NCBI GenBank assembly: GCA_017614655.1
Contig: JAGABO010000142.1
Span: 1 to 6,607, forward strand
Direction: 5' to 3'
Source: Treponema sp.
Lineage (GTDB): Bacteria; Spirochaetota; Spirochaetia; Treponematales; Treponemataceae
DNA: 6,607 bases
Below, piece after piece: positions 6,360 through 6,607 of the stretch (positions within the stretch are counted from its first letter, which is position 1; each line of letters starts with the position of its first letter). The notes under the pieces were generated by a model. It did no database searches, was not told the DNA's origin, and saw only the letters and a program-made list of their open reading frames with translations. The position numbers were made by a program, and so were the translations under genes.

Positions 6360-6607
6360 CAGGCTTGGAACCCTCATTTCCGAAACTCTCGAAGCAGGTG
6401 AAATCCGCTATGTAAAAAGAGAAATCAGGCAGGATTCATCAGAAGATAAAAACTTTCAGAAAGAAAATGACACTCCCGAAATAAATGATGATCAGCAGAA
6501 AGAAAATGAAAAAAACTCTTCTTTTAACAAAAACAACGGCAATAATTCAGAGTCAAAAAAGACAAAAACTGTATACAAAAAGATTACACCTGAGACAGAA
6601 TCTGCAT
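6346..6607 (+). CDS. Unrecognised protein with charged Asn-rich segment (3' end cut off by window)
   Basis: The frame is open to the last base: 87 codons from the GTG at 6346, or 85 from the ATG at 6352. An in-frame TAA at 6316-6318 closes it upstream. I prefer GTG because GGAGG at 6332-6336 is well spaced from it; ATG is the alternative. Counting from the ATG, the first 25 or so residues (beginning M-Y-D-R-L-G-T-L-I-S-E-T-L-E-A-G) look like a short folded helix. Residues of about 26-75 are dominated by Glu, Asp, Lys, Gln, Asn and Ser and look disordered. A more ordered segment (V-Y-K-K-I-T-P-E-T-E) begins at the window end. No signal peptide or membrane segment is visible. A short N-terminal helix, a disordered linker and then a C-terminal domain would fit an adaptor or J-domain-like protein, but the visible part holds no diagnostic motif, so no function is assigned. 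The overlap with the regulator gene indicates translational coupling in the same operon. Confidence 0.75.
   Translation, partial: MSMYDRLGTLISETLEAGEIRYVKREIRQDSSEDKNFQKENDTPEINDDQQKENEKNSSFNKNNGNNSESKKTKTVYKKITPETESA

Noticed and set aside
1..6607. Search for CRISPR arrays, insertion sequences, tRNA or rRNA genes, long repeats, and toxin-antitoxin or defence genes
   Set aside because: None was seen. Coding sequence fills nearly the whole window with uniform codon use, and the genes are core housekeeping and regulatory families, so a novel mobile or defence system is not supported.

Overview
The window looks like a chromosomal housekeeping segment of a spirochaete, most probably a Treponema-like species. 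The evidence is moderate-to-low GC content with A/T-rich third codon positions, the protein sequences themselves, and the gene order murG - cvpA - DNA polymerase III delta'-like - soluble PAS histidine kinase - NtrC-type sigma-54 activator. From memory, this order is shared with Treponema pallidum (around TP0523 to TP0519) and Borrelia burgdorferi (around BB0767 to BB0763, where the last two genes are hk2 and rrp2). All genes are on the + strand.

Layout: (1) Positions 1-843 hold the 3' part, almost the whole, of a gene resembling the DUF5718 family; its residues suggest a divergent fumarylacetoacetate-hydrolase (FAH) fold. (2) A 30-bp gap (844-873) carries a consensus TATAAT box so close to the murG start codon that the murG mRNA would be leaderless or nearly so. 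(3) Positions 874-2046 are murG, the last cytoplasmic (lipid II-forming) step of peptidoglycan synthesis. (4) Positions 2049-2516 are a CvpA-family membrane protein with a TTG start. (5) Positions 2518-3771 are a clamp-loader delta'-like protein with an unusually large insertion. (6) Positions 3790-4995 are a soluble PAS histidine kinase. (7) Positions 4992-6359 are its sigma-54-dependent response regulator (receiver, AAA+, Fis-type DNA-binding domain). (8) From about 6346 to the window end is the 5' part of an unrecognised gene with a charged, Asn/Gln/Lys/Glu-rich segment.

The spacings from murG onward are 2 nt, 1 nt, 18 nt, a 4-nt overlap and an 8- or 14-nt overlap. No terminator-like hairpin was seen between these genes, so they probably form one operon starting at the murG promoter. 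It joins cell-wall synthesis, a membrane protein, a replication factor and a complete phosphorelay to RpoN-dependent promoters. The kinase has no membrane segment, so it should sense a cytoplasmic cue through its PAS domain.

I found no mobile element, CRISPR array, RNA gene or defence system, and no stretch over 300 bp without a gene. The points most worth a second look are the FAH-like reading of the DUF5718-type protein, the leaderless murG promoter, the delta' insertion, and the uncharacterised gene coupled to the end of the response regulator.
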